Shown in pieces: positions 40,663-49,972 of a stretch of 64,000 bases of DNA. The notes beneath the pieces are model-generated. The model was given only the letters and a program-made list of their open reading frames with translations. It made no database searches and was not told the DNA's origin. The DNA lies in NCBI GenBank assembly GCA_017694955.1, contig JADIMC010000010.1, positions 1 to 64,000 of the forward strand, in the 5' to 3' direction. The translations under genes were made by a program, and so were the position numbers. This DNA comes from Candidatus Limisoma faecipullorum (GTDB lineage: Bacteria; Bacteroidota; Bacteroidia; Bacteroidales; Muribaculaceae). Position 1 is the stretch's first letter; each line of letters starts with the position of its first letter.

Positions 40663-42012
40663 ATGGGAACGAAACTTTGGGAGAAATCGGTGGAAGTTGA
40701 CGGCGGAGTGGAACGCTACACCGTAGGGCGCGACCGCGAGATGGATTTGTATCTTGCTCCGTACGATGTGCTCGGCTCGATGGCGCACATAATAATGCTT
40801 GAATCAGTCGGGCTGCTGGAGAAAGAGGAGTTGAAGCCGTTGCTCGCAGAGCTGAAACAGATATACGGGTTGGCGGAGAAAGGCGACTTCGTGATAGAGG
40901 ACGGTGTGGAGGATGTGCATTCGCAGGTGGAGCTTATGCTTACGCGGAAGCTCGGCGCTTTGGGCAAGAAGATACATTCCGGTCGCTCGCGCAACGACCA
41001 GGTGATGGTTGACCTGAAGCTGTTCATCCGTTCCGAAATCGAAGGTGTCGCGGATGCCGTCCGGAAATTGTTCCGTACATTGTTGGCGCAAAGCGAACGC
41101 TACAAGGACAAGATTATCCCCGGATACACTCACTTGCAGGTGGCTATGCCGTCGTCGTTCGGGCTATGGTTCGGCGCGTATGCCGAAAGCCTTGTTGACG
41201 ATCTTACGGTGCTTCAAGCCGCCTATCGCATAACAAACCGCAACCCGCTGGGCTCGGCTGCCGGCTATGGCTCATCATTCCCGCTTAACCGTGAGATGAC
41301 TACCAGACTGCTCGGATTCGAGTCGATGAATTATAACGTGGTGTATGCCCAGATGGGGCGCGGCAAGACAGAGCGCATCGTGGCAAACGCCCTTGCCGGG
41401 ATAGCCGCCACCGTGTCGCGTCTGGCTTTCGACGTGTGTATGTTCAATTCGCAGAATTTCGGTTTTGTCAAGCTGCCCGACGAATACACCACAGGCTCGT
41501 CGATAATGCCTCACAAGAAGAATCCTGACGTGTTTGAGCTGACGCGCGCGAAATGCAACCGCCTGCAATCGCTGCCTATGGAGATAACGTTGATACTCAA
41601 CAATCTTCCTTCGGGATATTTCCGTGATATGCAGCTTATAAAAGAATCATTTCTGCCGGCATTCGGCGAGTTGAGGTCGATATTGGCGATGACAGACGAA
41701 ATGCTGTCGAAAATCGAGATAAAGGATGGCATTGCTGATGATCCGCGGTATGAATATATGTTCTCTGTCGAAGAAGTGAATCGCTTGGTGCGCGAGGGGA
41801 TGCCGTTCCGCGACGCATACAAGAAGGTTGGGTTGGAAATCGAGGCCGGTGCATTCGAGCCTGTCAAGGAAGTGCATCACACCCACGAAGGTTCCATCGG
41901 CAACCTGTGCAACGACCGCATTGCCGCGCTCTTCGATGCCGCCTACGGCAGTTTCCGTTTTGACGATGCCCACCGCGCCGTCGAAAAATTGTTGGACTAT
42001 CAGTATGCATAG
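40663..42012 (+). CDS. argH: Argininosuccinate lyase
   Basis: KIHSGRSRNDQVMVDLKLF; TGSSIMPHKKNPDVFELTRAK. Confidence 0.97.
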   Translation: MGTKLWEKSVEVDGGVERYTVGRDREMDLYLAPYDVLGSMAHIIMLESVGLLEKEELKPLLAELKQIYGLAEKGDFVIEDGVEDVHSQVELMLTRKLGALGKKIHSGRSRNDQVMVDLKLFIRSEIEGVADAVRKLFRTLLAQSERYKDKIIPGYTHLQVAMPSSFGLWFGAYAESLVDDLTVLQAAYRITNRNPLGSAAGYGSSFPLNREMTTRLLGFESMNYNVVYAQMGRGKTERIVANALAGIAATVSRLAFDVCMFNSQNFGFVKLPDEYTTGSSIMPHKKNPDVFELTRAKCNRLQSLPMEITLILNNLPSGYFRDMQLIKESFLPAFGELRSILAMTDEMLSKIEIKDGIADDPRYEYMFSVEEVNRLVREGMPFRDAYKKVGLEIEAGAFEPVKEVHHTHEGSIGNLCNDRIAALFDAAYGSFRFDDAHRAVEKLLDYQYA

Positions 42013-42014
42013 GT

Positions 42015-43028
42015 ATGGGGGCTTTGAATTTTTGTGTTGACTACAAGGCGGATTCCGGACGGTACGACGGAAGGATGCCGTACCGCAAATGCGGCAATTC
42101 CGGCATAAGGCTGCCGGAGCTTTCTTTGGGATTCTGGTGGAATTTCGGCGGAATCAACCCGCTGGAGGAGTCGCGCGAGAAGATTCTCTATGCATTCGAT
42201 CACGGAATAACTTGTTTCGACCTCGCCAACAACTACGGTCCTCCGTTCGGTACGGCGGAGCAGACATTCGGGCGTGTATATAAGGACAATCTACGCCCTT
42301 ACCGCAACGAGATGATAGTGACCACGAAAGCCGGCTACAATATGTGGGAGGGTCCTTACGGATGCGGCTCTTCTCGCAAGATGCTGATGGCAAGCATCGA
42401 TGACTCGCTGCGGAGGATGAATCTTGATTATGTGGATATATTCTACTCCCACCGTTATGACCCGGAGACGCCTATCGACGAGACAATGCAGGCGCTTGTC
42501 GATATCGTCAGGCAGGGCAAGGCTCTCTATGTGGGGCTTTCGAGGTATCCGGTCGATAAATTGCTCTATGCAATGAAATATTTGCAGGAAAGCAATGTGC
42601 CGTGCCTCATATATCAGGGCAGGTACAATATGCTCGACCGCGGGGTGGAGCAAAACATATTGCGCACGCTTTCCGCTTCGGGCATCGGCTTCACGGCTTT
42701 TTGCCCGATTGCCCAGGGTATATTGACTGACAAATATCTTAACGGCATACCGGCTGATTCGCGTGTGGGCAAAGGGCATTATCTGACGGAAAAAGACATA
42801 TCTGCCGATGTGCTTCGAAAAGTGGCGGCGCTGAATGCGGTGGCTTTGCGGCGAGGACAGACACTGGCGCAGATGGCCACTGCGTGGCTGCTTGCAAGGG
42901 AGGAGGTCACGTCGGTGATAATCGGTCCGCGGACGACGGCTCAGCTTATCGACAGTCTCGGCGCAGTGACTAACACTTCATTTGATAATGAAGAACTTAA
43001 AGAAATTGACAAAATATTAAACGAATGA
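42015..43028 (+). CDS. Aldo/keto reductase, YghZ/glyceraldehyde-3-P reductase-like
   Basis: HGITCFDLANNYGPPFGTAEQTFGRV; NEMIVTTKAGYNMWEGPYG; YSHRYDPETPIDETMQALVDIVRQGKALYVGLS. Confidence 0.93.
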   Translation: MGALNFCVDYKADSGRYDGRMPYRKCGNSGIRLPELSLGFWWNFGGINPLEESREKILYAFDHGITCFDLANNYGPPFGTAEQTFGRVYKDNLRPYRNEMIVTTKAGYNMWEGPYGCGSSRKMLMASIDDSLRRMNLDYVDIFYSHRYDPETPIDETMQALVDIVRQGKALYVGLSRYPVDKLLYAMKYLQESNVPCLIYQGRYNMLDRGVEQNILRTLSASGIGFTAFCPIAQGILTDKYLNGIPADSRVGKGHYLTEKDISADVLRKVAALNAVALRRGQTLAQMATAWLLAREEVTSVIIGPRTTAQLIDSLGAVTNTSFDNEELKEIDKILNE

Positions 43029-43516
43029 CAGTTAAACAGATTGCGCAGTATCTGCTGCTCATAGCGGCAAGTTTTTCCATAAGCTCGTGCGAAAGCGTCG
43101 ATGACAACCGCGTACCGCCGGTGAGGGTGTTCATTAATTTGGGTAACACCGGGTTGTGGAACACTTATGGCGTGTCGGGCTACGGCGACTATCGCTTTTT
43201 TTCAAAAAAAGACCGCATACCTAACAATTACAGTTATACTGAAAAGGAATATACCGGTTTCGGGGGCGTTTTGCTCATCTATGGAGTTAATGGCCCGCTG
43301 GCCTACGACCGTGCCTGCCCGAATGAAGCCAAGCAGGATGTGGTGCTGAATATTGACAAGGAAAATTTCGAGGCGGTATGTCCGAAATGCGGCTCACGCT
43401 TCAATGTGTGCGAGGCATACGGTGCGCCATTGTCAGGACCGGCACTCGACAACCAATACGGTATGCGACGAGTTGGCATGACACCTGCAAACGGAGGCTG
43501 GATAATAAGTAACTAA
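43025..43516 (+). CDS. Rieske-like lipoprotein with non-canonical ligands
   Basis: Lipobox SISSCES; AYDRACPNEAKQDVVLNIDKENFEAVCPKCGSRFNVCEAYGAPLSGPA. Confidence 0.65.
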   Translation: MTVKQIAQYLLLIAASFSISSCESVDDNRVPPVRVFINLGNTGLWNTYGVSGYGDYRFFSKKDRIPNNYSYTEKEYTGFGGVLLIYGVNGPLAYDRACPNEAKQDVVLNIDKENFEAVCPKCGSRFNVCEAYGAPLSGPALDNQYGMRRVGMTPANGGWIISN

Positions 43517-43529
43517 CAAATAGGGAGAT

Positions 43530-44582
43530 ATGAAAAGTTTAAAATTCTTTTTGTTTCTGTTGCTGCTTGCTGGTATGGATGTGGCGGCACAGACTACCGG
43601 ACTGTTTACCTACAACGGTGGCTATTTCGTGAAAGCCGGTGACTACTGGACGGAATACCGCCCTGCGGAGAAGGACGGGGTATGGGCTACATATACTCAA
43701 TATAATGAGGAGACGAATTACTATCAGGTGAAGAATTCCTCTTGTTCGCTCAGTATTCCTAAAACCAGTAATAACAATTTCTATATATGGGAGGACGGCG
43801 AATGGAAAGTGATTTACACCACAAAGCATATCTATGGCTATTTCAATGACGAGAGCCGTGAAATATATGCATATAATCAAGGTGGATATTTCGTCCGCGA
43901 CGGAAATACGTGGCGCGAATACCGCCCGGACAAGAAAGCCGGGCTGTGGGCTACATACACACAATATAAGGAAGACGACAACTATTTCTATATGCGCAGC
44001 ACGGCGAGCGAGGTGTGCGTGCCCAAAGACGAGCACAACGACTTCTACCTGCTCAACGGCGGCAAATGGATGAAATGCTACACCACGTCGGCAATCTACG
44101 TCACAAAAACGCCGGCGGCCGGCGGCAACTCCACTACAAGCATTGACGAGGAATCAGGCTACGACTATGTGTTCAGGTACAAATCTTACAGCAGAGTGGA
44201 ATATAAGGAAGAGGAAAGCGAGTACCCCCTCATCAATTTCTTCTTGGGAGGTGTTACTTACCGGGAAGAGACAGAGCAGATAGATTTGTCTGCAAAGGTG
44301 TGCATCTCGCGCAACGGCAAAATGATGATTGAGCTCGGCGGAGACTGCTTCTATCTTACATTCGCCAAGATAGACAAAGGACTTACGGACAGCTATATCG
44401 AAATTTATCCATACGCGGACAATTATGACTGCAAACTGGCAATATACAAAACCGGGAATTGCCAATTGTCGCTCGACAAAGCGGAGCTGGGGATTGGTTT
44501 GTGGAATCTGCACGGAGGCGATTATGAATCCACCTACAATGAAATATTCCGATTAGTGGATAGCTACACTTTCCTGAAATAG
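43530..44582 (+). CDS. Secreted hypothetical protein with internally duplicated ~80-aa domain
   Basis: Two copies of YNxGGYFVxxGxxWxEYRPxxKxGxWATYTQYxExxNYYxxxxS...FYxxxGxWxxxYTTxxIY. Confidence 0.65.
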   Translation: MKSLKFFLFLLLLAGMDVAAQTTGLFTYNGGYFVKAGDYWTEYRPAEKDGVWATYTQYNEETNYYQVKNSSCSLSIPKTSNNNFYIWEDGEWKVIYTTKHIYGYFNDESREIYAYNQGGYFVRDGNTWREYRPDKKAGLWATYTQYKEDDNYFYMRSTASEVCVPKDEHNDFYLLNGGKWMKCYTTSAIYVTKTPAAGGNSTTSIDEESGYDYVFRYKSYSRVEYKEEESEYPLINFFLGGVTYREETEQIDLSAKVCISRNGKMMIELGGDCFYLTFAKIDKGLTDSYIEIYPYADNYDCKLAIYKTGNCQLSLDKAELGIGLWNLHGGDYESTYNEIFRLVDSYTFLK

Positions 44583-44615
44583 GTCTCCATATCCTAAGCA
44601 TACAGGACAAAAAGC

Positions 44616-44653
44616 AATGGCTGCCGCGATTCAACAACGCAGCAGCCATTTTT
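44616..44653. terminator. Intrinsic terminator
   Basis: AATGGCTGC / GCAGCCATT stem followed by TTTTT. Confidence 0.75.
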
Positions 44654-44694
44654 CAAAATCACAGAATCTAAGTAAAGCTATCACAAGGTTGGTG

Positions 44695-45435
44695 TCATTT
44701 AAGGTCTCCTGCATTCATAGATGTACCCAATTTCATTTTTGTAGTATTATTATCCGCTTTGTCCTCGAAATTAAGTTTATAGAAATATTCTCCTGCAGAA
44801 TAAGTTTTCGTCCGTATGATTAGCCCTTTCAATGAGGGATTTTCCGAAAGCAGTTTGTCGGTATTGAACGACACGATGCCGTTGTATGGATATTGCTCGA
44901 CGTCGTTGTTGGCATTGTGGCGGAATTCCACGTATAAATATCCGTCTTCCGTCTTCTTAGGCTCGTCAACGGTGACAAGGTTTATATAATGAGTCTTGTC
45001 GCCGCCGGAAAAATATTGGAAGCGGAAATTCAAATATTTGTCGGTTGCCCATATTTCCGATACGGAGATGTAGTCGTCGCCTATCTCATTGGAATTTTCG
45101 GCTGTCAGATGCACGGGGTCCTTGACCAGTATCTTATACAGATAAAAGATGTCGATTTTCCCGTCATAGCCCTGAGGCTCTTCGCTGTCGAATGTGAATT
45201 CCACATACAGCCTGTCGCCTGCCTTGGCTTCTGCGGCTACTTCCGTCGAATTGCTTATCAGCAGTTTCCGTCCGCTGTCGGTTGCGATGAGGTAATTGAT
45301 TCCGTCCGCTTTTTCAAGGCTTCCGATGGTGGAATAATATGTGCCGTTATTGTCATCGTTCATACATGAGGATGTCACCGCCATTATGAAGGCGATGCAG
45401 ATGAGTTTTATTAAATTCACTTGAGACTTTGTCAT
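44695..45435 (-). CDS. NigD-like lipoprotein
   Basis: Lipobox VTSSCMNDD; two-domain NigD-like organisation. Confidence 0.78.
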   Translation of the reverse strand: MTKSQVNLIKLICIAFIMAVTSSCMNDDNNGTYYSTIGSLEKADGINYLIATDSGRKLLISNSTEVAAEAKAGDRLYVEFTFDSEEPQGYDGKIDIFYLYKILVKDPVHLTAENSNEIGDDYISVSEIWATDKYLNFRFQYFSGGDKTHYINLVTVDEPKKTEDGYLYVEFRHNANNDVEQYPYNGIVSFNTDKLLSENPSLKGLIIRTKTYSAGEYFYKLNFEDKADNNTTKMKLGTSMNAGDLK

Positions 45436-45456
45436 AGTTTTAAATGTTTTTGTTTC

Positions 45457-45539
45457 ATAAACGGAGATTTGGGCAAATACTGCATCGGTGACAAAAAATT
45501 TTTTTATAAGATGCAGTTTTTTGATGTTTTTCCGTTTAT
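45457..45539. promoter_or_regulatory. 83-bp dyad = two divergent copies of GATGCAGT-N13-TCCGTTTAT; candidate ECF promoters
   Basis: ATAAACGGA (45457-45465)/TCCGTTTAT (45531-45539) and ACTGCATC (45479-45486)/GATGCAGT (45510-45517); identical 13-nt spacers, common centre ~45498. Confidence 0.7.
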
Positions 45540-45553
45540 AAAATACTTGAAAA

Positions 45554-46087
45554 ATGACCGAAGAGGAGATATATGAAGGCTGCCGGAGCGGCGATGATGC
45601 TGCCCGAAAGGAACTTTATGTGCGCTATGCAGGAAAGCTCCTCGCCATAGGTATGCGCTATCTTGCCGATAAGGAATCGGCAGAGGACACCCTCCACGAT
45701 GTGTTTGTGAAGGTGTATGGCTCATTCGGAAAATTCAAGTATCTCGGAAGCGGCTCTTTGCAGGCTTGGCTGACGAGAGTTATGGTGAATGAATGTGTGG
45801 GAAAATTGCGCGGCAACCGTTTGCTCGCGACAATCCCGGCGGATAACGTGGCCGACGACCTGCCGGAGCCGGACAGTGTGAAGGAAGTGCCGGCAAAGGT
45901 ATTGATGAGGATGATAGGAGAGCTTCCTGCAGGGTATCGTGCTGTGTTCAACTTGTTTGTGTTTGAGAAAAAGAGTCATAAGGAGATTGCGGAGATGCTC
46001 GGAGTGAGTGAGAAGACGTCATCGTCGCAATTCCTGAGGGCAAGGAAGGCTTTAAGTAGAAAAATTTATGAGTATTTGGACAAATGA
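45554..46087 (+). CDS. ECF-subfamily RNA polymerase sigma-70 factor
   Basis: Sigma2 YLADKESAEDTLHDVFVKVYGSFGKFKYLGSGSLQAWLTRVMVNEC; sigma4 YRAVFNLFVFEKKSHKEIAEMLGVSEKTSSSQFLRARKAL. Confidence 0.95.
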   Translation: MTEEEIYEGCRSGDDAARKELYVRYAGKLLAIGMRYLADKESAEDTLHDVFVKVYGSFGKFKYLGSGSLQAWLTRVMVNECVGKLRGNRLLATIPADNVADDLPEPDSVKEVPAKVLMRMIGELPAGYRAVFNLFVFEKKSHKEIAEMLGVSEKTSSSQFLRARKALSRKIYEYLDK

Positions 46088-47370
46088 AACGTGATATGGA
46101 ATCCGGTTACGATAAATGGTCAGAAGAATTGCGTCGGAAGCTCGAAGGCTATGAGGAGCCGGTGAGCGGCAATGTTTGGGACGCTATAAGCCGTGACCTT
46201 GAGAAACAGAAGACGAGGCGGCGTATGCGGCTTATGGTGGTGCGTGTCGTCGCTGCCGCCGCATGTGTGGCTTTGATTGCCGGCATTTATGTCTTTCTCA
46301 AGGACGAGGCTTCTACTTTAGGCACGTTGCAGTCGGGTGTCTCGATTCCGGAAATCACGGCTGAAGCCCAGGAAGGGGAGGAAGAGGTGAATCATCAGGA
46401 GGCAAGCCCTCCTTCAAGAAGGATGCCGGAAAAGCTGATTGCTGTCGCAAGATATGCTGACAGTGGCAAAAGGCTTGTCGTGACAGCTGACACTGTTGCC
46501 AATGATGCAGTGTCTCACGAAAGTCGGAGTGGTGATGCCGGAGATAATGGCGGAAATGCTGTTGATGCTGGCGGCAATAAAAAGGATGTGAAGGAGAAGT
46601 TTGATGAAGGCGGCAATAAAGCGTATCCGTTGTTTACTGGTGTCTCTGCAGGCGTTTCGAAGAAAAACCGCCGGTTTGGGGTGAGTGTGAAGGTAGATAA
46701 CGGAATAATAGCGCAAAATAGCAGTAACGGCGGATTTATGCCGATAGACAGGCAGGCGCGTCCGTTCGGACCTCTTTATGCTTCATCGCAGGGGGAGGCG
46801 GCGTTTAATTCGTCGTATGCTGAAATGGTGGCGAATAATGTGGAACGTCCTGTGCGGACTGACTTGCAATATGATGTTCCGGTGACGGCTGCCGTCTCGT
46901 TCCGATATGAGATAACCGACCGTTGGAGTGTGGATGCCGGCTTGAGCTTTACCCGCACAGGCGCGTCATGGCGTTCCGGGTCGGATGAGCATTATTACCG
47001 TTCGAAGCAGAAGGCTTATTTTGTCGGGATACCTGTGGATGTCAGCTTCACGATTTTTGACAGCCGTTACTTTTCATTCTATGCCTTGGCTGGCGGGAGT
47101 GTTGAGAAGTGTGTGGCCGGTAATGTCAGCACATCTCTTGTCGGAGGGCTGGAAGATGCGGCCTCGAATATGAAAGAGGGCTTGGCCGAGCATCCGTGGA
47201 TGTTTTCCGTGGCAGCTGGTGTAGGTGCGCAATTCAACATAACCGACCGCTCTGGAATTTTTGCAGAGCCGAGAATTGCCTATGTGTTCGACACGGCAGA
47301 AGATATGCTTTTGCGGAAGAACAATTCTCCGCAGTTCAATCTTAGTGTGGGAGTGCGTTTCAGTTATTGA
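46084..47370 (+). CDS. Single-TM protein with N-terminal cytoplasmic segment and C-terminal outer-membrane beta-barrel domain; candidate sigma regulator
   Basis: N-term SEELRRKLEGYEEPVSGNVWDAISRDLEKQ, TM LMVVRVVAAAACVALIAGIYVFL, Gly/Asn-rich linker, C-term barrel ending FNLSVGVRFSY; 4-nt overlap with sigma gene. Confidence 0.75.
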   Translation: MKRDMESGYDKWSEELRRKLEGYEEPVSGNVWDAISRDLEKQKTRRRMRLMVVRVVAAAACVALIAGIYVFLKDEASTLGTLQSGVSIPEITAEAQEGEEEVNHQEASPPSRRMPEKLIAVARYADSGKRLVVTADTVANDAVSHESRSGDAGDNGGNAVDAGGNKKDVKEKFDEGGNKAYPLFTGVSAGVSKKNRRFGVSVKVDNGIIAQNSSNGGFMPIDRQARPFGPLYASSQGEAAFNSSYAEMVANNVERPVRTDLQYDVPVTAAVSFRYEITDRWSVDAGLSFTRTGASWRSGSDEHYYRSKQKAYFVGIPVDVSFTIFDSRYFSFYALAGGSVEKCVAGNVSTSLVGGLEDAASNMKEGLAEHPWMFSVAAGVGAQFNITDRSGIFAEPRIAYVFDTAEDMLLRKNNSPQFNLSVGVRFSY

Positions 47371-47473
47371 GGCGCTGTGCCTGCAAAATGAAAATATTGT
47401 GATTTTTGTGCCTGTGTTTGACGAAACAAATGTAACTTTGCAAAGTTTTTAAAATACAGTAAGGCTTGAAGTT

Positions 47474-48658
47474 ATGAAAAGAATTATATTTGCAGCATTG
47501 GCATTATGCTGCTTGTTTACGGCAGGCGCACAGCGCCGTCAGGCATTGCAAGGCACCGGATTCCTTGATAATTGGTCTGTGGGATTTAATGCCGGAGTTA
47601 CCCAACCATTGGCGCATCCTTATTCGATAGGAGAGAATATCCGTCCGATAATGGGCGTGGAGATTTTCAAGCAGTTCACCCCCGTGCTGAAGTTGGGTGT
47701 TGCCGCCGATTTTGGCATTAATACTACTGGCGTGTACGGCAATCGCGGTGTGCGTACTGCATTCGACCATTCCAATGTGTCGTTGCTTGGTGGATTGAAT
47801 CTGATGAATGCGTTCGGAGGCTATAAAGGCGAGCCGCGGTTGTTTGAAATCGAGGCGATTGGTGGCATAGGCTGGGGGCATACATATGGTACATATGCCG
47901 TTGATGGATCGGACTATAATTTTATGACGACTAAGTTCGGTCTGAACCTGAATTTCAATGTGGGAGCATTGAAAGCCTGGACAATTGCACTGAAACCGGC
48001 AATCGTGTACGACATAGAGGGACGTGGAGCTGCACGCAACAATGTGATATTCAGCTCTAACCGTGCCAACGTGGAGCTTACGGCCGGGGTGGCTTACCAT
48101 TTCCGGACAAGCAACGGGGAGCATTATTTCACGTATGCTGACCTTTATGACCAGATGGAGGTTGACGCTCTCAACAGCCGTATCAATTCGTTGCGTTCGC
48201 AGCTTTCCGGCAAGGATGATGAGCTTGCTGCGGCAAATGCCCGTGTCGATGCGCTGGAGAACGAATTGGAGGAGTGGCGTAATCGCCAGCCGGTAGAGGT
48301 TGTGAAGACTGTTACGGAGACAAAGACGAGCTCGTCGTTGGAGTCGATTGTCACTTTCCGTCAGGGACGTACTTCAATCGATGCCTCGCAATATCCTAAT
48401 GTGGAGCGTGTGGCTACTTATCTCAACAACCATCGCAACGCTGTGGTAGTCATAAAGGGATATGCTTCGCCTGAAGGCAGCGCAGAGCTTAATGAGCGGA
48501 TAGCCAATCAGCGTGCGCAGGCGGTGAAGGATATGCTTATTAAGAAATACCGTATCGATGCGCGTCGTATCACGGCTGAAGGGCAGGGCATAGGTGATAT
48601 GTTCTCGGAACCCGACTGGAATCGTGTGAGCGTTTGCACGCTTATCGACGAGGAGTAG
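47474..48658 (+). CDS. OmpA-family protein
   Basis: N-terminal barrel, coiled coil, C-term VVIKGYASPEGSAELNERIANQRAQAVKDMLIKKYRIDARRITAEGQG. Confidence 0.93.
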   Translation: MKRIIFAALALCCLFTAGAQRRQALQGTGFLDNWSVGFNAGVTQPLAHPYSIGENIRPIMGVEIFKQFTPVLKLGVAADFGINTTGVYGNRGVRTAFDHSNVSLLGGLNLMNAFGGYKGEPRLFEIEAIGGIGWGHTYGTYAVDGSDYNFMTTKFGLNLNFNVGALKAWTIALKPAIVYDIEGRGAARNNVIFSSNRANVELTAGVAYHFRTSNGEHYFTYADLYDQMEVDALNSRINSLRSQLSGKDDELAAANARVDALENELEEWRNRQPVEVVKTVTETKTSSSLESIVTFRQGRTSIDASQYPNVERVATYLNNHRNAVVVIKGYASPEGSAELNERIANQRAQAVKDMLIKKYRIDARRITAEGQGIGDMFSEPDWNRVSVCTLIDEE

Positions 48659-48758
48659 TAGAGACGATGTGACATTTTTGTGAAAAATATCCGTCAGAAT
48701 TTTTTTTGCGGATGATTTGCATTATCTTTGCTAAGCCTGAATTTTAAAATTATAGATT

Positions 48759-49736
48759 ATGCCTATTAATTGTATTGGAATCCTGACATCGGGAGGCGAC
48801 GCGCCGGGTATGAACGCGGCGATACGCGCCGTGACCCGCTCCGCCATTTTCAGCGGCATGCGTGTGAAAGGTATTTATCGTGGTTACAAAGGTTTGGTGA
48901 CTGATGAGATTGTGGAGTTCCGCACTCAGAATGTTTCCAACATCATACAAATGGGCGGCACGATTCTGAAAACGGCACGGTGTGCCGAATTCCGCACGGA
49001 GGAAGGTCGTAAGCTTGCCTATGAGAACATGAAGAAAGAGGGCATCGATGCGTTGGTGGTAATCGGTGGCGACGGTTCGCTGACCGGTGCGAGAATCTTT
49101 GCCACTGAATACAATATCCCGATTGTCGGTCTTCCCGGAACAATCGATAATGACCTTTACGGCACGGATACCACCATCGGCTACGACACGGCATTGAACA
49201 CCATCATGCAGTGTGTCGATAAGATTCGCGACACGGCGACTTCCCACGAGCGTCTGTTCTTCATCGAGGTTATGGGACGCGATGCAGGTTTCCTTGCTTT
49301 GAACGGTGCGATTGCCGCAGGTGCTGAGGCTGCTATCATCCCGGAGATTTCCACGGAGGTTGACCAGCTGGAGGAACTTATCAACAACGGTTTCCGCAAG
49401 AGCAAGAACTCGTCGTTGGTGTTGGTTGCCGAGAGTCCTGTCACAGGAGGCGCGATGGGCTTGGCAGAGCGTGTGAAGAACGAGTATCCGCAGTATGATG
49501 TGCGTGTCACGATTCTCGGACACTTGCAGCGAGGCGGTTCGCCTACGGCTCACGACCGCATTCTCGCTTCCCGGATGGGTGCGGCTGCCATCGACGCTTT
49601 GCTGGAAGACCAGCGCAACGTGATGATTGGCATTTCCAACGAGGAGATTGTCTATGTGCCGTTCTCGAAGGCGGTGAAGAAGGACAAGCCTATCAACCGC
49701 GACCTGCTCGACACTCTACGCCGTCTCTCAATCTGA
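48759..49736 (+). CDS. pfkA: ATP-dependent 6-phosphofructokinase
   Basis: [61 protein letters not shown]. Confidence 0.97.
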   Translation: MPINCIGILTSGGDAPGMNAAIRAVTRSAIFSGMRVKGIYRGYKGLVTDEIVEFRTQNVSNIIQMGGTILKTARCAEFRTEEGRKLAYENMKKEGIDALVVIGGDGSLTGARIFATEYNIPIVGLPGTIDNDLYGTDTTIGYDTALNTIMQCVDKIRDTATSHERLFFIEVMGRDAGFLALNGAIAAGAEAAIIPEISTEVDQLEELINNGFRKSKNSSLVLVAESPVTGGAMGLAERVKNEYPQYDVRVTILGHLQRGGSPTAHDRILASRMGAAAIDALLEDQRNVMIGISNEEIVYVPFSKAVKKDKPINRDLLDTLRRLSI

Positions 49737-49775
49737 TACGGGCTTGACGAATATCCGCTAATGCGGTATCAATAT

Positions 49776-49810
49776 AAAGCACCCCCGGCTACCAGCCGAG
49801 GGTGCTTTTT
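49776..49810 (+). terminator. Intrinsic terminator of pfkA
   Basis: AGCACCC-c-CGGCT-acc-AGCCG-a-GGGTGCT followed by TTTT. Confidence 0.85.
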
Positions 49811-49845
49811 GTTGTGTGCGGATTCAATCTAAGACCGTGAAAACT

Positions 49846-49911
49846 GGTAAATTCTTCAGCCTGACTGAGCGAATTTACGTAAATTCGTTCAACGCCGTTG
49901 AAGAATTTACC
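49846..49911. repeat. 66-bp two-hairpin palindrome (REP/BIME-like)
   Basis: 13-bp outer arms GGTAAATTCTTCA/TGAAGAATTTACC, 18-bp central palindrome CGAATTTACGTAAATTCG, 33-nt half-arms. Confidence 0.8.
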
Positions 49912-49972
49912 GATTTTTAGCGTCGCCGTCTTATTGACAATAGTTGTTTGTATAAGAGAAATAATTTGTGTT

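Noticed and set aside
48750-49553. 267-aa minus-strand ORF
   Set aside because: Antisense to pfkA, which is unambiguous.
49846-49911. Simple terminator for recO or pfkA
   Set aside because: pfkA has a better terminator just upstream; no U-run directly abuts the stem, and the two-hairpin symmetry is richer than a terminator needs. Not fully excluded.
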